Positions 35,044 through 44,100 of a stretch of DNA of 64,000 nucleotides are shown here, one piece after another (within the stretch, counting starts at the first letter, position 1; each line of letters opens with the position of its first letter). The notes beneath the pieces are model-generated. The model did not search any database. It worked only from the letters and a program-made list of their open reading frames with translations, and had not been told where the DNA came from. Both the position numbers and the translations under genes were made by a program. Source of the DNA: REEB76 sp049698775 (GTDB lineage Bacteria; Pseudomonadota; Gammaproteobacteria; Natronospirales; REEB76); contig JBAVYM010000053.1 in the NCBI GenBank assembly GCA_049698775.1, forward strand, positions 1 through 64,000, given 5' to 3'.

Positions 35044-35343
35044 TTATGACTCACGTTGATGCCTATGTTTACCTTTTGCCAACCCGCTTACCGTTTGCCA
35101 ATTACCTGTCATATAGGCTTGTTTCTTGGCCCGGCTCCAGCCTTTGAGCTTTCTCTCCATGGTCAACGCTTCGATGCGCGATTCAAACTCTTCAGCATGA
35201 ACCAATTTCAGCGGACGGCGACTTGCAGTATAGGCATCTGTTTTGCCTTGTTCATGCTGTTGCAAGCGCCGGTCCAGGTTATCCGTATGACCGATATAAA
35301 ACGTTCCATCCGCACACTTAAGGATATACAAAGTAAAGGCCAT
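35044..35343 (-). CDS. Single-domain GIY-YIG nuclease (COG2827 type), 99 aa
   Basis: The nuclease core is TLYILKCADGTFYIGHT (about residues 4-20) with both signature strands, then the arginine helix DNLDRRLQQHE and the Glu helix MERKLKGWSR. It is the same small family as the gene at 13359, and both have a basic tail after the E-x-x-L/I-K-x-W helix. It lies between hppD and hmgA, within a tyrosine-degradation set, and is bracketed by inverted family D repeats 2 and 19 bases from its ends. It probably arrived as a unit with the repeats. Confidence 0.85.
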   Translation of the reverse strand: MAFTLYILKCADGTFYIGHTDNLDRRLQQHEQGKTDAYTASRRPLKLVHAEEFESRIEALTMERKLKGWSRAKKQAYMTGNWQTVSGLAKGKHRHQRES

Positions 35344-35362
35344 CCTGGCGCCCCATCAAGAG

Positions 35363-35405
35363 CCCTTCGACTACGCGCCTTCGGCGCTACGCTCAGGGCG
35401 AACGG
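35363..35405. repeat. Family D repeat, right flank of GIY-YIG gene 2
   Basis: CCCTTCGACTACGCG, an inner GCGCC-TTC-GGCGC hairpin, then GCTCAGGGCGAACGG. It is inverted relative to 34999-35041, with shared ends CCGTTCG and GTCGAAG. Confidence 0.75.
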
Positions 35406-35424
35406 TATTAATTCCACCGTGTAA

Positions 35425-36513
35425 TTACAACACTCCACGCTTCATCTGGTCGCGCTCGATGGCCTCGAACAGCGCGGTAAAATTGCCATTGCCGAAACCT
35501 TCGTTGCCCTTGCGCTGGATGATCTCGAAGAAGATCGGGCCGATGCAGTTCTGGGTAAAGATCTGCAGCAACAACTTCTGTTTCGTTTCATCATCCGCGT
35601 CAATCAGAATCTTGTTGTTCTGCATGCGCGCCAGGTTTTCGCCGTGGTTGGGCACACGCTCATCAATGATTTCATAATAGGCATCCGGCGTATCCAGGAA
35701 TTCAACCTGTTTCGCGCGCATGGCTTCCACGGTCGCATAGATATCGTCGGTGAACAGCGCGATGTGCTGGATGCCCTCGCCCTTGTATTCGTCCAGGTAT
35801 TCGTTGATCTGGCTTTTCTGGTCCGAGGATTCATTGAGCGGGATGCGCACCATGCCGTCCGGCGCGGTCATGGCCTTGGACACCAGGCCGGTGCGAGCAC
35901 CCTTGATGTCGAAGTAGCGGATTTCGCGAAAGTTGAACAACTTCTGATAGAAATCGGCGCACTTTTCCATGTTGCCGAAATACAGATTGTGAGTCAGGTG
36001 ATCAATGAAGGTAAGGCCGAACCCTTTCGGATGCCGCTCCACGCCGGGCAGATACTCGAATTCGGTGTCATAGATTTCGCCTTTCGCGCCGTAACGGTCC
36101 ACCAGATACAGCATGCTGCCGCCGATGCCCTTGATGACGGGCACGTTCACAGCCTTGCTGGTTTCCTTGCGGGTAATCTTCTCGGCGCCCTTGGTGAACG
36201 CCTGATCGCGCACCCAGGCGGCGGGTTTGCTGAAACGGATGGCGAAACCGCAGGCGCAGGGACCGTGCTTGGCGACGAAATCGCTGGCGAACGAATCCGG
36301 CTCCTCGTTCACCAGGAAATTGCAGTCACCCTGGCGGTACAGAGTGATCTTGCGGCGCTTGTGACGCGCCACCGGCGCAAAGCCGAGCCGGCCGAAGAGG
36401 TCGTATAGCAATTTGGCGTTGGGAGCGGCGAATTCCACGAACTCGAAACCGTCCACCCCCATGGGGTTCTCGAATTGCATAGGTTTCATGCCGACATTGG
36501 GCTGGGCGCTCAT
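35425..36513 (-). CDS. hppD: 4-hydroxyphenylpyruvate dioxygenase, 362 aa
   Basis: Converts 4-hydroxyphenylpyruvate to homogentisate. It is a two-domain vicinal-oxygen-chelate enzyme: the iron ligands lie in the FIDHLTHNLYFGNMEKC region (His), the GIQHIALFTDDI region (His) and near the C-terminus in GPIFFEIIQRKGNEGFGNGNF (Glu), which is also the family signature. AGGAGG precedes the ATG. A TATAAT lies about 55 bases upstream. Confidence 0.94.
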   Translation of the reverse strand: MSAQPNVGMKPMQFENPMGVDGFEFVEFAAPNAKLLYDLFGRLGFAPVARHKRRKITLYRQGDCNFLVNEEPDSFASDFVAKHGPCACGFAIRFSKPAAWVRDQAFTKGAEKITRKETSKAVNVPVIKGIGGSMLYLVDRYGAKGEIYDTEFEYLPGVERHPKGFGLTFIDHLTHNLYFGNMEKCADFYQKLFNFREIRYFDIKGARTGLVSKAMTAPDGMVRIPLNESSDQKSQINEYLDEYKGEGIQHIALFTDDIYATVEAMRAKQVEFLDTPDAYYEIIDERVPNHGENLARMQNNKILIDADDETKQKLLLQIFTQNCIGPIFFEIIQRKGNEGFGNGNFTALFEAIERDQMKRGVL

Positions 36514-36567
36514 GATCTATCCTCCTGCGGCAAAACGGCGCGCACTGGATGCGCGAATGGAATTGTG

Positions 36568-36597
36568 ATTATACCGCCCGGCCGGAAGCCGGCCCAA
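36568..36597 (-). promoter_or_regulatory. Candidate promoter of hppD
   Basis: On the minus strand, TTGGGC (36592-36597) and TATAAT (36568-36573) are separated by 18 bases. The -10 lies about 55 bases before the hppD ATG. The -35 is partial. Confidence 0.4.
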
Positions 36598-36610
36598 ACG
36601 CTCAGCCGGC

Positions 36611-37465
36611 TTATTTGACGACGCCGATTTCGGTGCGCACGTCAATCAGTTCGGGGAAGAACGTCAGGTCCAGGGCCTTACGCAGGAAAGCCACGCCCGA
36701 GGAGCCGCCGGTGCCTTGCTTGTGGCCGATAATGCGTTCCACGGTCTTCATGTGGCGGAAGCGCCAGAGCTGAAAGTATTCCTCCACGTCCACCAGCTTT
36801 TCGCACATCTCATAGGCGTCCCACCAGCGCGCGGTATCTTCATAAATGTTCTTGAACACCGCCGTGACGCCCGCATGGCGCTCGTAGGGTTCGGACCAGT
36901 CGCGCTCCAGGCGCTGCTTCGGCACCGGCAGGCCGCGGCGCGCAAGATAGCGCAGGAATTCATCGTACAGACTCGGTCGTTTGAGCAGCTTGTCCAGAAA
37001 TGCGTGCGCCTGCGGATCGTATTCGTACACCCGCAGCAGCTCCGCGGACTTGTTGCCGAGCATGAATTCCAGCGCCCGGTATTGCACCGATTGGAACCCG
37101 GACGCGGTACCGAGTACGTTTCTGAATTCGGCGTATTCGGTCGGCGTCAGGGTCTCGAGCACCGCCCACTGGTTGAAGAGCTGCATCTGTATCTGCTTCA
37201 CGCGCGCGAGAATTTTGAAGCAGGGCTCGAGCTTGTCGTGCTGCACATGACCGATGGCGGCTTCAAGTTCGTGCAACAAGAGCTTGATCCACAGCTCCGA
37301 AGTCTGGTGCTGGATGATGAACAGCATCTCGTCGTGGTGCGGCGGCCGGCTCAGGGGTTTCTGGGCCGACAGCACCTGCTCCAGACACAGGTAGCCGGAA
37401 TAAGTCAGCCGGTTGCGCAAGTCGGTATGGATGCCCTGTTCCAGTTCGCGTTTGTTGGCGGTCAT
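36611..37465 (-). CDS. kynA: Tryptophan 2,3-dioxygenase, 284 aa
   Basis: Haem enzyme that opens the indole ring of tryptophan to N-formylkynurenine. Characteristic features are TYSGYLCLEQVLSAQ near the N-terminus, the HHDEMLFIIQHQTSELWIKL region with distal histidine and substrate contacts, and the haem-ligand region WRFRHMKTVERIIGHKQGTG followed by GSSGVAFLRKAL. Start at ATG 37465 with AAGGGA upstream; the frame continues to 37822 but is not conserved. No other kynurenine-pathway genes are in the window. Confidence 0.93.
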   Translation of the reverse strand: MTANKRELEQGIHTDLRNRLTYSGYLCLEQVLSAQKPLSRPPHHDEMLFIIQHQTSELWIKLLLHELEAAIGHVQHDKLEPCFKILARVKQIQMQLFNQWAVLETLTPTEYAEFRNVLGTASGFQSVQYRALEFMLGNKSAELLRVYEYDPQAHAFLDKLLKRPSLYDEFLRYLARRGLPVPKQRLERDWSEPYERHAGVTAVFKNIYEDTARWWDAYEMCEKLVDVEEYFQLWRFRHMKTVERIIGHKQGTGGSSGVAFLRKALDLTFFPELIDVRTEIGVVK

Positions 37466-37550
37466 GGCCGGTCCCTTGGAAAGTATTGCGGTCATTGTAG
37501 CCGAGCGCAGCACACCGGCTGGATCAAGGCATGCATCCGGGAGCCTCATG

Positions 37551-37577
37551 TATAATGGCGACCCCGCCGACGGCGGG
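37551..37577 (+). promoter_or_regulatory. Candidate -10 box and leader hairpin of the E1/E2 operon
   Basis: TATAAT at 37551-37556 is followed by the hairpin CCCGCC-GAC-GGCGGG (37563-37577) in a leader of about 70 nt before the TTG start at 37632. No good -35 is seen. The arrangement TATAATGGCG plus an early GC hairpin also occurs before the leucine dehydrogenase gene at 6302. Confidence 0.3.
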
Positions 37578-37631
37578 ATTTCTGTGATTTCCTGCCTTTC
37601 CGGCCTCTCCCCGCTTCGAGGAGGACTCGTT

Positions 37632-38711
37632 TTGAAGACCGTCGCCCGCTTCGAGATCAAGTACCAGCAATACCTGGATCCCGAAGGCAAGCTCACCCAG
37701 AAACAGTTGCCCAAGTTCGCGGAGAGCCGCGACGAACTGCTCAAGATGTACCGCGCGATGTCGTTCGTGCGGGTATTCGACACCAAGGCCATCGCCTTGC
37801 AACGCACCGGCCAGTTGGGCACTTATGCCTCGAGCCTCGGCCACGAGGCCACGCACGTCGGCATCGGCGCCGCCATGCGGCCTGAAGACGCGTTCTTCCC
37901 CATGTACCGCGAATACGGCGCGCAGTTCTGGCGTGGCGTGAAACCACACGAAGTGCTGCTGTTCTGGGGCGGCGACGAGCGCGGCAACAATTTCTCCGGG
38001 CCGAAGCACGATTTCGCCTGGGCAGTGCCCATTGCCACGCAGTTTCATCACGCCGCCGGCGCGGCGCTTGCGTTCAAGCTGCGCAAGGAAAAACGTGCGG
38101 CGGTATCGGTGATTGGCGACGGCGGCACCTCACAGGGCGATTTCTACGAATCTCTGAATGCCGCGGGCGCGTACCAGTTGCCGGCGGTGTTCGTGGTCAC
38201 CAACAACAAATGGGCCATCTCGGTACCGCTCGCGGCCCAGACCTGCTGCGAAACGCTCGCGCAGAAAGCCATTGCCGGCGGTTTTGAAGGCATCCAGGTG
38301 GACGGCAACGACATCATCGCGGTGCGCGACATCATGGAATACGCGCTCGACAAGGCGCGCAGCGGCAAGGGGCCGACACTCGTTGAAGCGCTCACCTACC
38401 GCATCAGCGACCACACCACCGCCGACGACGCAACGCGCTACCGCGGCAAGGACGAAGTGGAAGATGCGAAGAAAAAGGAACCGCTGATTCGTATCCGCAA
38501 GTACCTCATGGACATTGGCGCTTGGGATCAAAAGAAGGAAGACAAACTTTTGGCGGAATGCGCCGCGCAGGTGGATGCGGAAGTGCAGTTATACAAGGAT
38601 GCTGGCAAACCGCCGCTGGAAACGATGTTCGATTACATGTTCGGCAATCTGCCGGAGAGCCTGGTGGCACAGCGTGAGGCCGCCGTCGCGGAGGGCCAGT
38701 CGCATGGCTAA
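37632..38711 (+). CDS. 2-oxoacid dehydrogenase E1 alpha subunit, 359 aa
   Basis: Thiamine diphosphate-dependent decarboxylase subunit of a branched-chain 2-oxoacid or pyruvate dehydrogenase complex. The ThDP motif runs from GDGGTSQGDFYESLNAAG to the double Asn in VVTNNKWAIS (about residues 165-200). The phosphorylation-loop-like YRISDHTTADDATRY is near residue 265. The start is a TTG at 37632 with GAGGAGG eight bases upstream. Automated annotation often names this group pyruvate dehydrogenase. The surrounding leucine dehydrogenase and liu genes favour branched-chain 2-oxoacids. It overlaps the beta-subunit start by eight bases. Confidence 0.85.
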   Translation: MKTVARFEIKYQQYLDPEGKLTQKQLPKFAESRDELLKMYRAMSFVRVFDTKAIALQRTGQLGTYASSLGHEATHVGIGAAMRPEDAFFPMYREYGAQFWRGVKPHEVLLFWGGDERGNNFSGPKHDFAWAVPIATQFHHAAGAALAFKLRKEKRAAVSVIGDGGTSQGDFYESLNAAGAYQLPAVFVVTNNKWAISVPLAAQTCCETLAQKAIAGGFEGIQVDGNDIIAVRDIMEYALDKARSGKGPTLVEALTYRISDHTTADDATRYRGKDEVEDAKKKEPLIRIRKYLMDIGAWDQKKEDKLLAECAAQVDAEVQLYKDAGKPPLETMFDYMFGNLPESLVAQREAAVAEGQSHG

Positions 38712-39681
38712 GCTCGCCATGGTGGAAGCCATCACCCAGGCAATGGCGTATGAACTGGAACACGATCCTTCCGTAGTGGTACTGGGCGAAGACGTGGGCG
38801 TGAACGGCGGCGTGTTTCGCGCCACCAACGGCCTGCAGCAGCGTTTCGGCAAGGATCGCGTCATGGATACCCCGCTTGCGGAAGCCCTGATTGCCGGCAT
38901 GTCCATCGGCATGGCGGCCATGGGCATGAAACCGGTCGCGGAAATCCAGTTTTCCGGTTTCATATATCCGGCCGTGGACCAGATGATCAATCACGCGGGC
39001 CGTTTGCGCACCCGCACCCGCGGCCGCTTGCACGTCCCCATGGTGCTGCGCGCGCCTTCCGGCGGCGGCATCCACGCACCCGAGCACCATTCGGAATCGA
39101 ACGAGGCATTGTTCGCTCACATGCCCGGCATCCGCACCGTGATGCCCTCCTCGCCGGCACGCGCTTACGGGCTGTTGCTCGCCGCCATCCGCGATCCCGA
39201 TCCGGTGGTGTTTCTCGAACCCACCCGTCTGTACCGCTTGAACAAGCAGGAAGTGGAGGACAACGGCGAAGCGCTGCCGCTCGACACCTGCTTCGTGCTG
39301 CGCGAAGGCGCGGACGTGACCCTGGTATCCTGGGGCGCGATGATCCACGAAACCCTGCAGGCGGCTGCGAAACTGGCCGAGGAAGGCGTGGGTTGTGAGG
39401 TGATTGATCTCGCGACCGTCAGCCCGATTGATTTCGAGACCATTCTTGAATCTGTGGAAAAGACCGGGCGCCTCGTCATCATCCACGAAGCGCCGAGGAA
39501 CTGCGGTGTGGGCGCGGAAGTGGCTGCCACGGTCGCCGAGAAAGGCATTTATTCATTGAAAGCGCCCATCGAGCGCGTCACTGGCTACGATATTCCCATG
39601 CCGCTGTTCAAGCTGGAACATGATTACATGCCGAGCGTGGCGCGCGTCATCAAGGGCATCAGAAAAGTGCTGGAGGCTTGA
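38704..39681 (+). CDS. 2-oxoacid dehydrogenase E1 beta subunit, 325 aa
   Basis: Partner of the E1 alpha subunit; the two make the alpha2beta2 decarboxylase. The transketolase pyrimidine-binding domain begins at MVEAITQAMAYELEHD, with GEDVGVNGGVFRAT carrying the ThDP-contacting Glu. The C-terminal transketolase domain follows (LREGADVTLVSWGAM, then CEVIDLATVSPIDFETI). Start at ATG 38704 inside the end of E1 alpha; the longer frame from 38515 is an out-of-frame read of the alpha gene. Confidence 0.9.
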   Translation: MAKLAMVEAITQAMAYELEHDPSVVVLGEDVGVNGGVFRATNGLQQRFGKDRVMDTPLAEALIAGMSIGMAAMGMKPVAEIQFSGFIYPAVDQMINHAGRLRTRTRGRLHVPMVLRAPSGGGIHAPEHHSESNEALFAHMPGIRTVMPSSPARAYGLLLAAIRDPDPVVFLEPTRLYRLNKQEVEDNGEALPLDTCFVLREGADVTLVSWGAMIHETLQAAAKLAEEGVGCEVIDLATVSPIDFETILESVEKTGRLVIIHEAPRNCGVGAEVAATVAEKGIYSLKAPIERVTGYDIPMPLFKLEHDYMPSVARVIKGIRKVLEA

Positions 39682-39683
39682 GC

Positions 39684-40988
39684 ATGAAAACCTTCAATCT
39701 CCCCGATCTCGGCGAAGGACTTCAGGAAGCCGAAATCGTCAACTGGCAGGTGAAAGAAGGCGACACTGTCAAGGTGGATCAGCCGCTCCTGTCGGTGGAA
39801 ACCGCGAAAGCGGTGGTGGACGTGCCCTCCCCGTGGGCCGGCAAGATCGTGAAACTGCACGGCAAAGCCGGTGATATTATTCCCACCCACGCACCGCTGG
39901 TGGAATTCGACATTGACGGCGGAAGTACAGCGGCAAAAACTGTCGCGGTGCCGGCCAAAGCTCCGACCGCGGCAAAGAAAATGGAACCGATCGCAGAGGA
40001 CAGCGGCACAGTGGTCGGCAACATGCCCACCAGCAGCGCGGTGCTGGAAGAAACTGCCATCATCCGCAAGAAGCTGAAGAAAGCGCCGGTGCACGTGAAG
40101 GCGCTGCCCTCGGTGCGCATCCTCGCCAAGCAACTGGGCGTGGACCTGGCCGTGTGCGAAGCTACCGGCAAGAACGAAACCATTACTGCGGATGATGTAC
40201 GCGCTGCTGCAAGCGGGGCACGCGATGTACAGGGACGTACGAGTGCCGCGCGACCCTTGGAAGTCCCCGCAGGGGGAGAAGGCAGGGGCGCTGCGACAGC
40301 AGCGCCGGGAGCGGCCTGGGATCTACCGCCGCATCGTAGCGACGTCAAATACGGAATCGCCGAGCCGTTGCGCGGTCCGCGTCGCGCCATGCACGCCAGC
40401 ATGAGCAGGTTTCGCAGCGAAGTGGCGGGGTGCACGCTGTTCGATGACGCCGACATCCACAACTGGGCGCCGGGCCAGGACATCACGGTGCGCATCCTAC
40501 GGGCGATGGTCGCGGGCTGCCGCACCGAGCCGGAGCTGAACGCCTGGTACGACGGCGACAAGTTGGAGCGCACTATCCATAAACGCGTGGACGTGGCCAT
40601 GGCGGTGGATACGCCGGACGGCCTGATCGTGCCGGTGTTGCGCAACGTGGACACCAAAAATGCACAGCAGTTGCGCGAGGAGCTCAACCGAATCAAGCAG
40701 GCGACGCGCAGCCGCACGGTGACGCCCGCCGACATGAAGGACCCGACCATCACGCTCTCCAACTTCGGCATGATGGCCGGCCGCTACGCCACGCCGCTGA
40801 TGGTACCGCCGCAGGTAGCGGCCCTTGGTATCGGCGGGGTGCGCCACGACGTGGTGCCGGTGATGGGCGGCATCGAGGTGCACAAGCGCATTCCGCTGTC
40901 CGTCACCTTTGATCATCGCTGCATCACCGGCGGAACCGGCTGCCGCTGGCTGGCAGCGGTGATTGCGGATCTGCAGAAAGCCCAGTAA
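39684..40988 (+). CDS. 2-oxoacid dehydrogenase E2 (dihydrolipoyl acyltransferase), 434 aa
   Basis: The E2 core transfers the acyl group from lipoyl to CoA. The domains in order are a lipoyl domain with the lipoylated lysine in VETAKAVVDVP (about residue 43), a flexible Ala/Pro linker, a peripheral subunit-binding domain (LPSVRILAKQLGVDLAVCEA), a second linker, and a catalytic acyltransferase domain. The C-terminal active-site motif reads DHRCITGG, where the common form is HxxxDG, so Thr replaces the usual Asp. GGAGG lies seven bases before the ATG. No E3 (lipoamide dehydrogenase) gene is in the window. Confidence 0.88.
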   Translation: MKTFNLPDLGEGLQEAEIVNWQVKEGDTVKVDQPLLSVETAKAVVDVPSPWAGKIVKLHGKAGDIIPTHAPLVEFDIDGGSTAAKTVAVPAKAPTAAKKMEPIAEDSGTVVGNMPTSSAVLEETAIIRKKLKKAPVHVKALPSVRILAKQLGVDLAVCEATGKNETITADDVRAAASGARDVQGRTSAARPLEVPAGGEGRGAATAAPGAAWDLPPHRSDVKYGIAEPLRGPRRAMHASMSRFRSEVAGCTLFDDADIHNWAPGQDITVRILRAMVAGCRTEPELNAWYDGDKLERTIHKRVDVAMAVDTPDGLIVPVLRNVDTKNAQQLREELNRIKQATRSRTVTPADMKDPTITLSNFGMMAGRYATPLMVPPQVAALGIGGVRHDVVPVMGGIEVHKRIPLSVTFDHRCITGGTGCRWLAAVIADLQKAQ

Positions 40989-41128
40989 ATCGTTGGGTAC
41001 GATTCCGCAAGCGACGGCGGCCGCAAGCCACGGTTTGCTTTGCAGGTGTGCTGACTGCGGTAATTGCGTGGGGAAAAGCGTTAAAATACGCCGCATCCAC
41101 TCATAACCTCCGCAAGGCCCTCGCCGCC

Positions 41129-44100
41129 ATGCCGCCACGTAGCACCGATTCAAAGAACAAGCAACTCGACAAAGTCATCGCGCTCGGCAAGAAACAAGAC
41201 GCCTCTTCCACCTTCGAAAATTTCCTGCAGCAGTATTACGACGACATCGCCGAAGAAGACCTGCTGCAGCACACACCGCAATATCTGTACAGCGCTGCCC
41301 ACAGCCATTGGGAATTCGGCCAGCAACGTCCCGCCGGCGAGACTCTGGTAAGGGTGTACAACCCAAACGTGAAAAAGGACGGCTGGAAGAGCCCGCACAC
41401 CATCGTCGAGATGGTGAACGGCGATATGCCGTTTCTGGTGGATACCACCATCATGACACTCACCCGCAACGGTATTGGCGTGCATCTCACGGTGCACCCG
41501 ATCCTGTATCTGGTGCGTGAAAAACAAGGCAGCATCGCGCACCTGGATGCGGCCAGCGAGGAACATCAGAGCGGCTTGGTGGAATCCTGGATACACCTCG
41601 AGGTGGACCACCAGAGCGACGCCACGACCCTCAAGAAACTGGAGGAGGAATTGCGCTCGGCCATGCGCGACGTGCGCGCCACCGTGGATGACTGGCACCT
41701 GGTGCGCGACAAGGTCGGTGAGGTGTGCAGTGCGGTGGACCAATACCGCGCGTTCCTGGGCGACACGGAAGTGGACGAAGGCCAGCGCTTCCTGGAATGG
41801 CTGGCCAACAACCATTTCACTTTCCTGGGCTATCGCGAATACGATCTGGTCGAGGAAAAGGGCGAGGATGTGCTCAGGATCGTGCCGGATTCGGGCTTGG
41901 GCATCCTGCGCGACAGCGGCGCGAAAGTTTCCTCCAGTTTCCTGGTGCTGCCCAAAGACGTGCGCCAGCGTGCCCGTGCCCGTGAATTCATGATCGTGAC
42001 CAAGGCCAATTCCATGGCCACGGTGCATCGGCCCGGTTACCTGGATTACGTGGGCGTGAAGCGTTACGACCGCGAAGGTAACGTCAACGGCGAGTGGCGT
42101 TTCCTGGGCCTGTTCACCTCCACCGCCTACAGTCGCAGCCCGCGCGACATCCCGGTACTGCGGCAAAAAGTCGCGGAAGTTGTGCGGCGCTCGGAACTGC
42201 CCGCTGGCAGTCATGACCTCAAGGCCTTGATGCACATTCTCGAAAGCTTCCCGCGCGATGAGCTGTTCCAGAGCACCACCGACGAGCTGTTTGAGACTGC
42301 CACCGGCGTGGTGCAATTGCAGGAGCGCCAGCGCATAAAACTCTTCATCCGCCGCGACAGCTTCGGCCGGTTTTTCTCATGCCTGGTGTATCTGCCGCGC
42401 GATCGTTACAACAGCCAGGTGCGTACCAAGGTACAGAACATCCTGTTCAATGCGCTCAACGGCAAGAGCGCGGATCACGAAGTGTATCTGTCGGAATCGG
42501 CGCTGGCGCGCCTGCACATCATCGTGCACACCGCGCCGTGGAAACTGCCCAAATACCACCGGGCCGCCCTGGAACAGGAAATCGCCTTGGCGGTGCGCTC
42601 CTGGCAGGACGAATTGCGGGATGTGCTGATCGAAAAGTTCGGCGAGGAACACGGGCTCCGGCTCTTCAGCCGCTACGGCAATCAGTTCCCGGGCGCCTAT
42701 CAGGAAGACATCAAGGCCAAGGCGGCGGTATTCGACATCGAGCAGATTGACACGTTGCGTGGTGAAGAAAATCTGCACATGAGCCTGTACAGCCCCAAAC
42801 ACACGCCCAACCCCTATCTGCGCTTCAAGATTTTCCACCGTGAGCAGGAAATCTCCATCTCCGACGCGCTGCCGATGCTGGAGAACATGGGTGTACGCGT
42901 CATGGGCGAGCGCCCCTACCAGATACGGCTGGCCGACGAAAGTATCGTCTGGATACAGGATTTCGAGCTTATTTATCCGGGCGAACTTGACGTGCAAGCG
43001 GTCAGAAACAATTTTCACGAGCAGTTCGCGCGCGTGTGGAACGGCGAGGCCGAGAATGACGGCTTCAACCGCTTGGTGCTGGGCGCTGGGCTAAACTGGC
43101 GGCAGGCCATGCTGTTGCGCGCGTATTGCAAATACCTGCTGCAGACCAGTCTGTCGTTCAGCCCGGCCTACATGGAACGTACGTTGGCCGGCAATCCGCA
43201 GATCGCCGCGCTGCTGGTGAAATATTTCGAGGCCCAGCACGATCCCAAAGGCGCCAAGGAACGCGATGCGCTGATCACGCGCTACAGCGCGGAAATTGAC
43301 CAGGCGCTGGAATCGGTTTCAAACCTGGATGACGATCGCATCCTGCGCAGTTTCCTCAACGTGGTGCGTGCGACCATCCGCACCAATTACTTCCAGACCA
43401 CCGCGCAGGGTGGACACAAGCCGTATGTTTCCTTCAAGTTCGATCCCGCACGCGTGCCGGAACTGCCGCTGCCAAGGCCCATGTATGAAATCTGGGTGTA
43501 TTCACCGCGCGTGGAAGCGGTGCACCTGCGCGGCGGCAAAGTGGCGCGCGGCGGCATCCGCTGGTCGGACCGGCGCGAGGATTTCCGCACCGAGGTGCTG
43601 GGCCTGATGAAGGCGCAGCAGGTCAAGAACACCGTGATCGTGCCGGTCGGCTCCAAGGGCGGCTTCTATGTGAAGCAACCGCCCAAGAGCGGCAACCGCG
43701 AGGAAGTGCTCAAGGAAGGCATCGCTAGTTACCAAACTTTCATGCGCGGCATGCTGGACATCACCGACAACATCGTTGAAGGCAAAATCGTGCCGCCCCC
43801 GCAGGTGGTGCGCCACGACGAGGACGATCCGTATCTGGTGGTGGCCGCGGACAAGGGCACCGCGAGTTTTTCCGACATCGCCAACGCTGTGTCTGCCGAA
43901 TACAATTTCTGGCTGGGGGACGCGTTCGCTTCCGGCGGCTCCGCCGGTTACGACCACAAGAAAATGGGTATCACCGCTAAGGGCGCCTGGGAATCCGTGC
44001 AGCGGCATTTCCGCGAGATGGGCGTGGACATCCAGACCACGGCCTTCACAGCGGCGGGCATCGGCGACATGTCCGGCGACGTGTTCGGTAACGGCATGCT

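Noticed and set aside
36580..36594. GGCCGG-AAG-CCGGCC hairpin as a terminator between kynA and hppD
   Set aside because: The stem is only six base pairs with no T-run; it overlaps the hppD promoter candidate.
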